A DNA stretch of 64,000 nt from Klebsormidium nitens. Lineage: Eukaryota; Streptophyta; Klebsormidiophyceae; Klebsormidiales; Klebsormidiaceae. A program made the position numbers and the translations under genes. Every line of letters begins with the position of its first letter. Within the stretch, counting starts at the first letter, position 1. Shown piece by piece: positions 46,759 through 59,300 of the stretch. Location: assembly GCA_000708835.1 (NCBI GenBank), contig DF237030.1, positions 1 to 64,000 of the forward strand, read 5' to 3'. The notes beneath the pieces are model-generated. The model saw only the letters and a program-made list of their open reading frames with translations, did not search any database and was not told the DNA's origin.

Positions 46759-47972
46759 TCAGGTGGGGATACTCCACGTCGAGTCCTCGAATTGCGCTGA
46801 TCGAGTCGCAGCTCATCCTTGCTCCATATTAGAAGGGACGGTTGCATATGCTTGGAAATGATGAGCTTGAAGGCTGCAGCATGCTCCATTGAATCACTGA
46901 ATCTGAATCAGTGATCGATAGCTCAAGAGCTATCCAGTGAGCTTTATAATGATTCTGCATCATGTGCGCAATATGATGTACTGAGGACTCATACTACAAT
47001 TGGCGTTACATTGGATAATGACATCCGCTGCACCACTCAGTGAAGCGCGGCGGTGCAAGCATGCAGATTGTTTCTCGCTAATTACTATCAGAGCTCAACC
47101 ACAAGTAGTTTGCGTGCAATCCGAGATCATGCATGCGCGGTCATCATGTGCACGCGATTTAAGCGACTCTAGCGGATTGGATCCGACCGTCCATGCGTTC
47201 TTCTTGCCAGTATGTACGTGCCTCACATGGGCGATATGATCTTAAGCGGCGCCCGCCCTATGTCCGATATCAAATTAACGTGCCATGGCATGTGCGCCAA
47301 TGACGGTCATTCATGTGCCAGGTCCAATGGGTCCATCAATGATGTACATAGCTACTGTAATTAATAGCTCCATTCTCCATGTATTTTGACGGGCACTGCA
47401 ACAACAGTGATACATTATTACTTTCATGTGGTGACCGGCATGCAAATCTCCGGCATGCAATGATGACAACCACTGTCGATTGTGGAAGGCAGCAGCAACT
47501 CTTGGCAGGCCAACAGTGCAGATCGAGTATTTTCAACAGGTAATGTGTTCAGATGCAATCTTACGACAAAGTTTATGCAAGCCCTCCTTGAATGTTCGCC
47601 AAGCAACTCATATCCTAGAGCGACGAGCTGTGGGCGCCCTAAAGTACACATCGCACGACTCGTGCCCTGTATCGCTTTGATTCAAGCGAAGGGACCCAGG
47701 ACTGAAATGAAAAAGCGTCTTGGACTAGTCCTGCAGTTCAGGTCTCAATGGGTGGTTGCGGCAACTGGTTGTGCTGTTGCAGATAGCTGGCAGCTGTCCA
47801 ATTTAAAGGGTAACTGCAAGGAGGCGTCACAACATGGTCAGCTTTGTCTTGGAACAGGGTGAATCACCGAATAGGGTTTGAATCACTGCTGAGAGACTCT
47901 GCCACCAGTCTCAGATCCGTCGACAGGTAAGACGCTGATTACAAACCTGCCCAGGAGGCATTTCCAATTCAG
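46759..47972. other. Convergent intergenic region, no gene supported
   Basis: 1.2 kb between the methyltransferase stop and the 3' end of the minus-strand PHD gene. CATG/GCATGC words are again frequent (47120-47470). A 126-codon plus frame at 47482-47862 has no recognised motif. Confidence 0.45.
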
Positions 47973-50900
47973 TTACCCACTGACAGAAGTATTGCGAAGT
48001 TGGAGGAAAAACACCCAAGTAAAATACCCTCCACGACCAGATGGTTTTGCAACCTGCCTGCAGAAAACACTGCATGACTTCCTGGCAGTCACGGTTGTAA
48101 AATTTCTTCAACGTACACCAATGGCAACCAATTGCGAACTGCCCAACTCACCCTGGCACCCAGTACCGGCTCCGCCTGCCCCCCCACTTGGGCACTCGTC
48201 GCGGCTTTCGCGCTCCCTCCTGCCGCAGCTCCCTCCGCCCGTTTGCCTCCCTCTCCTCTGCCGCCCGCCCATTCCCCCTCCCCCTGGCAGGCTTCTCGTC
48301 CTCCTCTTCTAACTCATCCTCTGGGGGCTCTACTTTTCGGGGGGGTCCTTCTCGCGGCCACGGGATGTGCGGCGAGGCCGCCTCCTCGTGATCGTCGTGC
48401 CGCCCCCCTTTTCCGCCCCCCACGGCCGCCGACTCTGCCGCGGCCAACGGTCCCGCGCCACTCGGCTCTCGCTCGTCGGGCTCGGCGCGCGCCGCGCCTG
48501 GTTCTCCTGGCACGGGGGACGTTGCTATGCTGGCAGAAACGACCGGTTGCGGGGGGCCGTTCATCGGGGGTGGCGCTTCAGCCGGGGGGGAGGACTGAGC
48601 AGTGTGGCTGCTGCTCGGCCGTGCAGGCGTGGGGGACAACGGAGTAGGCGCCGCCGACAGTGTATCGTCTCCCTCCCGAGGGTTGGAATCGAGCCCCCGT
48701 GCGGACTCGCTGTCTCGCTGCGCGTTCCGGTGCTTCGACGGCGGCCGGCCCCGCTTCTTATTCGGCAACCGCTCATCTCCTCGCATGCGGTCCTCCCCTC
48801 TCCGCCGTTCCGGACTTGCTGGGAGCGATTTGCCCTGACCGGCGCTCACCCCCCGGCCCGGCGCCCTTTCTTCCGTCGTCCCGAGCCGTCGTAGCTCCCG
48901 CACTGTTCCCGCCCCCTGAGGGCTGTCCTCCTGCGCTTTCCGGAGCCTTTCTCGTCGCTCCAGCCTCTCCTCTCCGGGCGTCTGCTTCCGGTCGCCCAAT
49001 CCCCTCAGACTCACGCGCGGCCGCCGTTTCTCTTCCTCCCCCCCCCTCCGCCGCCGGTCGTTCTTCTCGTCCCCCCCCCTTCGATCACTCCTGTCGTCGC
49101 CCCCCCTTCGTCGATCCCTGGGGCTGCCCAAAGCGCTGCGCCGACGCTCTCGCTTCCCGTCCGCTTCGCCGTCATCCTCACTCCGCGTTCGTTTTCTTGC
49201 TCGCGGCGCTTTCTCATTTTCGCCCTCGTCACTCTCTTCCCGTATGACTGCGTTCCGGCCCCCTACTCGCCTGCGCTTCGGCCCGTCTGAGCTTTCGCCG
49301 GACCTTCCCCGCCGCTCCCGTGCGAACCCTTCTTCAGAAGCCGTCCGCTCCGAATCGTTCCCATCAGCCATTTTCTCATGAGCCTCATCGACTGCATGAG
49401 CCGATAGCTGCGGGCTACGCTCGTCCTTCTGGGGGGGCGCCGAAGCCTGTTCAGCCACGCCTTTGAGAGAAGTGCTTTTCCTGACAAACGCGTCTCCCAA
49501 CGAGGCGCTGGCATGGGCCGTCAGCCCGTCTATCGGGGCAGCGTGACTCTGAGCAAAGGGCTGCCTGCTTGGAGAACTTTCATCGAAGCCTTTTGGGCTC
49601 GGAATGTCTGGCGGCTTCTCTACTTTAGTGCCGACAGCAGGTCCGGAAGGTTCCCTCAAGATTTCTCGGGGGTCACCTCTGCCGGATGCCGCAGAAGGGT
49701 GGGAGGGAGATGGCGCCTGGGGCGAGGCGGCAGCCGAAGGCTGAGGTTGCGGAGAGGCTGCCTGGTTTGAGGGGCTGGCGGATGAGGGGGGAGCTTGGTC
49801 GCAGGAAGTGGGAATGCGGAGGGGGAAGCTGTCCAGAGAGTGGGTTCCGAAGGAGATAGCCCTGTTGCAGTGGGATGCATGAAAGATAAGCTGGCAGACT
49901 TGGGGGCGTTAAACCCGCATGGCGCCATGATCTATCCAACACCGGAGGTAAGCATTTAGAGACCACCCCCAGAGCATGTTTCGATAACCTTGACTCTTAG
50001 CGACATCGACGATGTGCAGGCCAGGCAGTGCAGACATCAGACGCAAACCCTGCTCAAAGAACAACCACTTCACATACTCCTGAAATGGCGGCCTTACTTG
50101 TAGTCATATGCGATAGCGTCCCCCTTCCTGATCGGCTCCGTTGCAAAGAGACCAACCCGCAGCTCCCCATCCACCCGCCTGCATAACCCAGCCTCAAATA
50201 AGCAATCTCAGTCAATGCATCCCTACTCCACTCCCTTACAGGCCACTCGACACTTCACATCACCTTGAAAGGTCGCCTGTCTCCTGCTGTCCTAAAAGCG
50301 CTTTACACTGGGCAGAAGACTTGTCGCTAACAAGGATCTATTCTGTGTTGAGGGCACCGATAGACAGATTTTTGAATTCTTAAGTACAGAGGCAGCTTGG
50401 CGCTACCATCTGAACGGATTACTGAAACCTCTCACACAAGCATGATTGTGTGACAGCCCAGCTTGTCCCCGAGAACAACGCCTTGTATTCTAGAAGCTTG
50501 GCCAAGTTCCGGGAAAGTCACGGGTACCACCGACATTTCTGCAACAGACACCGGGACCACTACTTGGTACTCACTGGCTCGTTAGATTGGGAGACAATAA
50601 ATTCCAATGCGGGGAACACGACCGACGACGTTCTCATGGCAAGTATCCTTACGAGATCCTCCCTGTCTGTAAGCGAGCACGCGACTCACCATCTCTGCAG
50701 TTGGCAGTTCGGCCGTGCGGAGTGCGGAACAAAGCGGCTAAGGTTTCCCTTGTAGTAAGCGTCCAAGACGAAGGAGTCGTCAAGCTGACACAAGTGTCGA
50801 TTGTGAGCGCCCCGCCGCTCGAGCGCCGAGATGCGCTGGTGGCACAGCGCGGAATCCAACACTGGGAAAAGCGGAAAGGAGGGGCGTGAACTCTTGTGAG

Positions 50901-53900
50901 CAGCTTGAGTCACATGCCGATCTTATCCGTAACTTGGAAGGTGCGGATTCAAACAGCCATCGATTCAAAATACTTGCTTATCAGCTGCCCCAATAGTAGG
51001 CGAATAGGCCTGCATTCAATGAAGTTCGAACACAACTCGAATTGCGAGAGGCGATGGTCAGCGGAGTGCTAATTTTGGGTCTGACAACACAGCGGCTGTG
51101 CGTTCATCTCAACAACAGAAGTGAGGTCCTGTGATCTGACATATAACAGATACCTAAGAATGAGCCTGCCTTGGAGGAAGATGACAAATTCGAATACCCT
51201 TCCAGGGCTCTTCTGGAACATCGTTGTCATTGTTACACACTCCATTCAAGCTTGTAACATATGCTGATACCGCTCGCTCCTGTTACTAAGCCCCATATGA
51301 TGATAAAGTGTGCACTAGATCACATGAGCTCCTTTTCCATTTGCCCCATGTCATAGTTTAGAGCTCTGCAAACGAAACAACCATCGGAACAGCAGCCGCT
51401 GTCCAAGCAACCGTCGCTCACCTTCCCCTACGTACTCCACAACAAAGTCCTCAGCTGCAACGTCCTCCCCTGCCCCCACAGTCCATTCCGACTCCCGAAC
51501 CTGCAGGACGGAAAAAGACTTGCTCAACCAATAGCCTTAGCTTCCACATTCTATCGTCCATAATCGTCCAACTTGATACCGGGCGGATCCAACAACTCCG
51601 CCCCAAGCTTCGCTACTGATCGTCCAGTCCGTCGGCATTCAATCTGAGCTGTACGATTGTGTTGGAAGGAAATTCTAGTCAACATTCGATGTGAGGCAAC
51701 TTCAAACATGGCCCGGCAGGTACAGAGTGACTGCGATTAGCATACCTTCTCAGAAGGCACACTCATACAAGCGCTGCTGTACCACGATACTTCTCACACA
51801 ATGGCCGAGTTGCTAGGCACAATGTGTGGCCGGGTAATTCTGGTTACAAAGCGCGACCGGCCCCGCTGGCCGACATCAATCATTGGACCCCCTACTAAAC
51901 GAACTCTTCTTCCTACGTTGAACTCGAAATTCGAAATTGAACAAGCTCCTTGTCTGCCGCGGCAGCGCAATTCGCTGCCAGGTCAATCAAGTGTTTGGTA
52001 TTAGTTGGAGGAGCTCACCTTGTGAAGCTCTAGCTTCTTGCTGGCAGCAAAGGACGGGGCCGCCTGAGCGGCGGGGGCACCGGACCCAGGGCTATGACGG
52101 ACCAACCACTCATCTGGAAAAAGCCAATCGTATCCCTTTAGTCATCATAGGAATGAGTGTGCACTGATCCTTCTCTTCTGCTACAAACTACCTCAAAGTA
52201 CTCATTTACTCTCAAAGTCCCATCCAACATTGGGTGGTGTAAGATGGCTCGCCATTTCAGCGAGAAGTTCTTGACAGTAGTCAAATTGCGCTAAGTAATT
52301 CAGTCCGCAGCAGCTTCCCGAAGATGCTGTGACCTGACAGCTGAATGTGCGAAGAGATTGATGTGACCACATTAGAGATTGCAGGATTGCCCCGTGGCGA
52401 GCCTTGCACCTGGACTAAGTGAACCTGTCCAGTAGAATCATCATTACGCTAGCTGCTTGCCATTGAAGCAAACTCGGTCCGCAGGAGCTCGTTTTCGAAG
52501 ACTCAAAAGGTGCCTATAAGCTTCCAGTAAGCCACAAACGGTTGCTTTGCTTGTGTTTGCTCTGAGGCTTTGCAGGAAAAATCTGAGGCTCTAGCTAGAC
52601 GAACTCGCCTGTAGTAGCCTGCTTTGGAATGACTCCTGACAGTAGTCTCAGAAACTGACCAGAGTCCCTGGATAGCCTAGAACCCTTTTTGGCACGAGAG
52701 ACGGTAAACCTCTTTCTTGAATTCCGAACTTCCACGATTGACAACCTTCTCTGTCTTCAACGTGCACAATCCTCTGATAGAAAACAGTGACTGTCTAAAC
52801 AAGTCCGGGTCCCTATCTCAGCTGTCCCCCACTATTCCTGCAAAAAACTACACACCTTCGTTGTTTCACACAATCTACAAAGACCACCACATAGGACACT
52901 CGAGACACTCACTGTGATCAATGTGAATGTAAGGCGGGTTCTCTGCATCACGTCCCTCCCCCATCAGCATTCCCCCAGTTGCACCTCCATCCTCAGGTAA
53001 CCCCCTCCCCCGCTCTCGGTCATCGTGCTCGTCTCTCCCATTTTCCCCCCTACCTGCATCCATTCCCGCATCCTGCCCGTCACTACTACCCGCCTGTTCT
53101 CGTACTCCATACCTTTGCTTTTTTACTCTTTTTGCCTGCCTCTCCCCCGCATCTGCTCCCCTCTCGCTCTCTTCCCAGCCCCGCTTGTTCCCTGAAACCT
53201 CTGGTTTCGCGCTCTCGTTCCTAGCGCCTGTGTCCACTTTCTTGGTGATCTCTGGAACTCCTTCTGGAGTCACTTCCTGCACACTACTGCTCGCTGGTTC
53301 TGCCTGGACCTGGCCCACCCCATGCGGACGCAGAACGTCCTCTTCATCGTCCGAGTCACCAGCCGCCACTTCGGGCGGCAGTTCAAAGTCAATCTCGACT
53401 AGGGGGACCGCCAGGCGCCCAAAGACCTCAGCAACGCTCTTTGTTTGAGGCAATTTCTGTGAAATGCAAAGGTGAGTATGAGCACAAGGTGTATGCGGAG
53501 GCACAACGTTGGACGAAACCCTAAAAGCTGGATACCACCAATGATTATCAAGGTGTGCTCACATTCCGCCCTTTTGTTGATCAACTTCATATGAAAGTCA
53601 GATCCCCACTTTTGATGCACATATCGCTATTTCACAGATGTTCTGATCTTCGGGGGTTTACTGCAATCATCACTTGGGAAGGTTCCTGCAATCCATCACT
53701 GACATCAAAAAGAACCTTGCTTTGACAAACCGAAGCGGATGCCGAAGCGGATGCGCACCTTGGGCTGCCTCTTCCAGTCCGAGTCGTGCCGCCAGCAGAT
53801 GCAGTGCGAGGGAATCTCCTCCAAGAGGTGGCTTCCCTCAGGGGCGCATTGCTCATGGTATGCCACTGGACAGAGAAGGCACTTGTGAAGCTTGGAGGCA

Positions 53901-55139
53901 CGCATCTGGTGATGACAAGCCCTGCAGCTGTGCTGAGGGCACACTAGGTGGTCCTCATTTGGACCGCCCCACGTGACACCTTCCAAATCTTCCACGCAAG
54001 CCTCGTGGAAGAACTTGGCACAGTCTCGTCGGCTACAGACAATGATGTCTCCCCCAGGAGCCGTGCTGCCCATCTCCTTGCAGGCAAAGCACTCCACCTG
54101 CAGGAGTGAATGCGGAGGGAGTAAGTTTGCATGAAAGTGTGGTGGCAAGCTCAAGTAGAATAAAAGCTGGAGGTAAAACAGTGCCCTAAGTTCAAACATT
54201 TACCTGCTCTGCACCCACGCCCACCCTGAACCCCCTTACTAACCCATCCGTCCCAGGCAGGTTAAGCATAGGGTAACGTGCAGGGTAAATCGCAAGGTAA
54301 CCAGCATTTCTCAAGGAGACTAAAGTAGTCGGGTTGTGCTGTGCGCACCCTGCTGAACAGTGTCTATCAAAAGTGATTCACTCGGGCTTGACAGGATGTG
54401 TTCTGTAGCTACTCAGATCTACTCATTGCCAGCTTCTAAATCAAGTTCCTCCTATGGAGATTGCAGGGTTGTTCTGCAAATCAGCCACATTGCAGAAATG
54501 AATTCTTCTACAAGCAAGCACATAAAAGGCTGAGATATAGTTTCAGAGATGACACAAAGGATGAACAACTCAGAGAGAAGGTAGACTTTAAGGAGCAGGC
54601 AATGTCAAATGCCATCAATTTCTCGCCAGAAGTGTTGAACCAACAGAATGGGAGGGACAGGTTCAAAAGATGCAGCCAGCAAACCAGTGACATCCAGCTT
54701 CTGCACAAGTCTGGTTCAATGCCTCAAAGACCTCACCTTGGCCTCACGGCAGTCGGGACAAATCCACTCCTCGTCATCTGGGGCTTCATTGGAGCCAAAA
54801 CTGCAAAAGCGAGGAAGAGTTACAGGAAGTCGTTAAGGCTGGAAGCGCAGCAGATACGCTCTCAAGGAAACACTGAACAATCACCCTTACCGCTCTTGAC
54901 ATGACTAGTCCGCTGGTTACCCAACTGACATGCTTCCTTATGCCCTGACCCATGCAGGCAGAGGCGGTAGAGAAGCCTCTTGCATGCATGTCGGGAGCGC
55001 ACCATTGCTCGTCGATATGAAAGCCTTTCTTGCACAGGTCACAGTACACGAGCTCCCCCAGCTCGCTGCACACTGCGCAGATCCACGAGAGTGCCCCATC
55101 GTCCTTCTTCCGCAGAATCTCCTCCAGTTCCTCGTCCAT
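47973..55139 (-). CDS. PHD-ePHD protein with degenerate SET domain (pseudo-methyltransferase)
   Basis: Ten exons: 55139-55003, 54800-54737, 54097-53759, 53456-52913, 52113-52019, 51500-51422, 50861-50690, 50178-50098, 49861-48152, 48057-47973 (1101 residues), phases consistent. PHD1 (about 19-66) has all eight ligands: CAVC, CDLC, FHIDEQC, WICPDC. An extended PHD follows (68-180: VECFACKEM, CLLCPVAYHEQC, CWRHD), usually a histone reader. A long acidic/basic insertion leads to a SET remnant at 394-503: VEYVGE, RFVPHSARPNC where active enzymes have NHSCxPNC, and AYDYK. AWS is missing and the post-SET cysteines are gone. Exon 9 (570 codons) is charged and disordered, with many KR/ER/RS runs. The last small exon is uncertain: it makes YWVPGQVAKPSGRGGYFTWV, PWWP-like; otherwise translation ends at the TGA at 48150-48148. 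Paralogue of the divergent gene at 56376. Confidence 0.75.
48152..49861 (-). other. 1.7-kb charged low-complexity exon of the PHD/pseudo-SET gene
   Basis: A single exon encodes about 570 residues that start Pro/Ser/Ala-rich and continue with dense Arg, Lys, Glu, Asp and Ser, including basic nuclear-localisation-like words (PKRRRVGG, KKRGRPPSKHR; the latter resembles an AT-hook core, RGRP). It is by far the longest exon in the window. The plus-strand frames of 171-195 codons opposite it are antisense shadows. Confidence 0.7.
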
Positions 55140-56375
55140 GCTTATTCTTCCGTGCCAAGTTCAACCTGATCCAAGAAGCCTCCTACAGCCATTGCCCTCG
55201 GCCTCCCTCTGATGGGGCGCTGTCAATGAGACCAGCGCCGCAAGAGAATGAAAGAAAACGGAGAAAAAGGAGCGCATATGAGTTTTCAACGCAGCTTGAA
55301 GAGAGAGGCGGCTTCTACAGGGTCATTCCTTTGGAACCTGCAACCCTGGCGTCTCGAAGATGAACCAAACAACGTGCCGCCCTTCCGCTGCTCAATTTCA
55401 AAGCTCTTGCTGGAAATGGAACTTTTGAAGAAATGAACGAAACATGGGGACTGTCGATTCACCTCGCAAACTAGAGGCAGAAAGGCAGAAACTACCTATT
55501 CAGGACAGGCTGAAGCGACAATCACAACGAATGAGGAGCTGCCACCGTGTCAAGCAGCTTCAAGCATGAACGGTTCAGATGAAGCTCATCTTGAATCTAA
55601 CGGGCTTGCTTCGAAATGCAAATATCTCCCCGCCATATGATATGGTCGACTCCAGCCCATGTGCAAGCAGAAGGGCGCCAGCACTGGCAGCTGAAGGCTG
55701 ATCAGGAAGCTCCTCCTACCAGCAGAGACGGTGTCCCTCTACGGGCTCCTCTACCAGCAAGTGCCAGCAAGTGCCCCTCCACGGGCTCACCACTTGTACT
55801 AGCGAGTTGGGAGCAAGGTGCTCTATTTCTAGTCAATCAAGCCGCTGTCTTCGTTTCGTCTTCACGAAGCCAATTTTGGTATCTTTCTTTGATTACACAG
55901 AATTATGAGGCTGTTGTGACGCCGAGAAGGTGAAGAGCGCTGAAAAGCGCAAACAGGACACCCTCCTTTGCTTGAAGTTCTTCTTCCCTGCTAAGACAAC
56001 CGCTGGCAGGAACCGCTTGATGGTGTGGTGCTCCCTTTTGCATCCCAACTATCTGTCCCAGTTTGAGGTTCAATAAATAGCTCGGAACCGATGCAACTGC
56101 TCGGAAGCGATGCAACTGCTCACTGCTGCTTGCATTCCAAGCTGAACAAGTATTTCAAGGGCATTCGTAGCCTCCTGAATTGACTTGAGTCCCTGCCTGA
56201 AGGTGGTGTGGACTGAACCTTGATGCAGCTTAGGTTCAATTAGGTCCGTTTCTGTCGGATCAAGGAGAGATGACTGCCGCGCCAATGCTAGCCTCTTGAT
56301 TTGTGGCTGCACCTGCGCAGTTCAAAGATCTACCGTAGGTATAAGTCCTAGCATTGGAGTGAGCTGCGCTCAGCA
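55140..56375. other. Shared 1.2-kb 5' region of the PHD/SET pair
   Basis: Separates the divergent start codons at 55139 (minus) and 56376 (plus). No coding frame is supported. A 19-bp tandem duplication is at 56081-56118, and an AAGTGCC(n) repeat occurs near 55760-55785. Both genes could use one bidirectional promoter. Confidence 0.5.
56081..56118. repeat. 19-bp tandem duplication between the PHD/SET genes
   Basis: CTCGGAACCGATGCAACTG (56081-56099) followed by CTCGGAAGCGATGCAACTG (56100-56118), one mismatch. Confidence 0.85.
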
Positions 56376-59300
56376 ATGTCTTTGAAAGCAGTGCAAGCCG
56401 AGCTTGTGGCATGTCGAGAGTGCAAAGCAGTGTTCACAGTTGATGCTGTGGCTTTGAAAAGCCTCCTCCATCCAGGGGAGTGGCACTGTGGAAAGTGCTT
56501 GCAAGGGAAGGTGAGTCTCCTGGCCCTCTCAGAGCAAGTTCTTTTTCCCCAAAGAACCACTAGATCCAGTCAATTACCTGGACGGTAAACTTACAACGCG
56601 TGATGTCTGTGCGACGTCAGAATATGCCTATTACTAAGGCTACTTGTCACGGTTGTAATGCAAATCATGACGCTGCTCGATTGACAACAAAGCTCTCCAT
56701 CTAAGTCGCTTCTGGAAGAGGAACATTTGAATGATTGGTCTGAAGCCACCGTCGGCGATTAGATTACTCCAATCTACCTGATTCCGGAAAAGACCGCTCT
56801 GATTGGTTCCCAGATCAAGTGCCCCTTTGCCCCTGCAGAAGCTCACTGAGGCAGAAGTTTGTTTGCTTAGAGACTGCTTGATTTACCACGAATGCATCAC
56901 GCTGCCAACCTGCACTGCTCAATTTTCGGATGACATGGCATTTGGGGCACCAGTATTTCAGCCACTTTTTGTTTTGAGAGTGTGGTTCCTCTAGAGCCTT
57001 TGTATACTTTCTGACAAAAGCTGCTGATGGAGGAGTGCCATGTGCTTTACTCTACACTGAGGCCCCCTCCGATGCAACACCTGGCAGCCCGCTCTTATCA
57101 ACCCATTCCAGATTTCTCGAGCCCTCATAGCAGCACACCAGGGCATGTATTGTGTGGCTCGAAATTTTCGCAGGTTCCGGATAAGCCCACACTTGTGTTT
57201 CACTGCGAAAGTGAGCCCGGGCTTTGTTTTCAAGATGACACCACCTTTCATACATTACAGCTCTCATAGATGTCCAAGGTTCCCACTTCTCTTTGTAGCA
57301 CAGACAATATAGCAGAGATCTCCGGAGCTGATGACCATACTGAATTCTCTACTGCAGGTGCGCTGCTTTTCCTGTGGCGACCTCGCCCCCACGCGATCCA
57401 CCGTCCAGTGCAGCCACAAAAACTGCACCAACTCTTTCCACCCTAGTTGCGCTGATCTACTCCCAAAACCCTCCCCCCACGAGCCCCTCACGAAAGGCCA
57501 CACGCCCCCCCCTTTTGTGTGCCCCCACCATTTCTGTGCGGAGTGCAAGGGGACCAAAAGCCTTCTACTCTGCTCTGGATGCCCTGTGGCTTATCACGCG
57601 CGGTGTTACCCTGGGGGAAAACTGGAGAAGAGTGGGTCCAGCAATTGGGTGAAGTGTTTCCGGCATGACGAGGACTGGAAAGTTGAGAACCTGGTAAGCG
57701 CCGCCCCAGGTTGTTCTGGACAGTCCAAGCCACGCAGCTTGGAGGCAAATGGGCAATAGTTTCCTTTCCACTTTTGGGCGTCAACCAGAGCTCCGATGAA
57801 ACAACATCCTTGTCATGGGTAACATCCGAGTAGAGTCTTGATTCCTGAATCATTCAAGCTTTGGTTGGATTGCTCAGCTGCAAGGGTTTGCGTGTAAGGG
57901 GTCTCTTATCTTGTCCATTTGCCGAGCCCGATGTGAACACGAACAATGTGTCTCAGGCTGCCCTACCATGTGCTCAATTCTCGCCAAAGCCCAGAGATTT
58001 CCGTCGACTTTTGTATAAGCAGACTTTCCCCCTCTCTTTGTCCCCTAACAAATGCCGAAACAAGACAATGCCACTTCACCCTGACAAGCCCTCTCTCATG
58101 TGCCAGACTGCCCCCCCAAGCACTGGCGTAAGGGACGCCTTTGAGCGACTACCGCTTCCCCCCAAGAAAATCGACTTCCGAGTCCCCCGGCAACTGCAAG
58201 AAGCGGTAAAAAAACTGGCGGAGCAGCCCCCGCTCTACCAGCACATAAAGCGGAGTATCCTCAACGGCAGCCTGATTGTTGATGCCTTTCATTGTTGGTC
58301 GTTGTTGTCTTTTCGTATCCCTCCGGACTTCCTCACTTCCTCGATTTGCATTGCTATGGAGAAGCTGGGCCAGTAAATATCAGTAATTACCCAACCCGAT
58401 ACTGGAAACCGAACACATTTCGATCTGCGTTTTAGTGATAGTGTCTAGTGGGTGGGAAGGCAACTTTGCGGAACTACTAAGCCGCCAGTGCTGCTCTTGA
58501 AGTCAATTGCGCTTTGAAGTGTTTGCTCCTTTGTTGTACGGTGTCCACCGGAGGCGTTCTCCCATCCAGTCCCTCGAGCTTCAACTTGTCTCTTGTCCGA
58601 GTAGCTTTGTTACGTAACTTGAAATTTGCATCTTGGTCGCATTGTCATTCTGGCACATGGTCATCCGCATAACTAAGACGAGCTGCCCTTGTCAGGCAGC
58701 AAATTTTTTCCTCATTGGGCGAGCAAAACAGTTTCGTTTCTGTTGAGCTCCTTGACCGTTGTCCTCAGACGTGTGGGTGATTCCCAAGCCGAAGAGCAAG
58801 GGTCGGGAGGACGAGAGCATCGAGCGCTGCGACTGCAAAGCGGGGGCCGCTGCAGACGCATGCGCGAAGGACTGCCTTTGTAGGTGAGGATAGATGATGC
58901 CGATGTCACACTGTCGAAAGCACCTGTCTTTTGCGCTCAGTGAAAGCTGGACCTTTCTGGTATGTCGTAAATGACGTGTTTCTCAAAGGGTTTTGAATGA
59001 TTGGGCGTCATACATGGTTGCAGCCAATGCTTGTCCATCCTTCAGATACTTAGGGTGCTTCTAGGCAGCGCAATCCCTTGCGCCGATGCTCGTATGCACT
59101 TTGCAAAGCGCTTTTCCCTGAGAGTCCTTCTTGATTCTGTCTCGACCCGCTCCGACCAGAACAAGAGCAGACCCGCTCAGATCCACATCGCCTAATTCGA
59201 TGGTTCTGTGCAGCTTGTTGTTCATCACCTGCTCCAAGGAGTGCGGCTGCTCCCAAGGCTGCCAGAACGTAGCCTTCCAGAAGCGCGTGGTGCCAAAGTT

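Noticed and set aside
47482-47862. 126-codon plus-strand frame
   Set aside because: No motif, no neighbours on the same strand, and it sits in a convergent gap with ordinary non-coding composition.
48132-49247. Plus-strand frames of 171-195 codons, Pro/Arg/Ser-rich
   Set aside because: Antisense shadows of the GC-rich 1.7-kb minus exon, which is linked in phase to SET and PHD exons.
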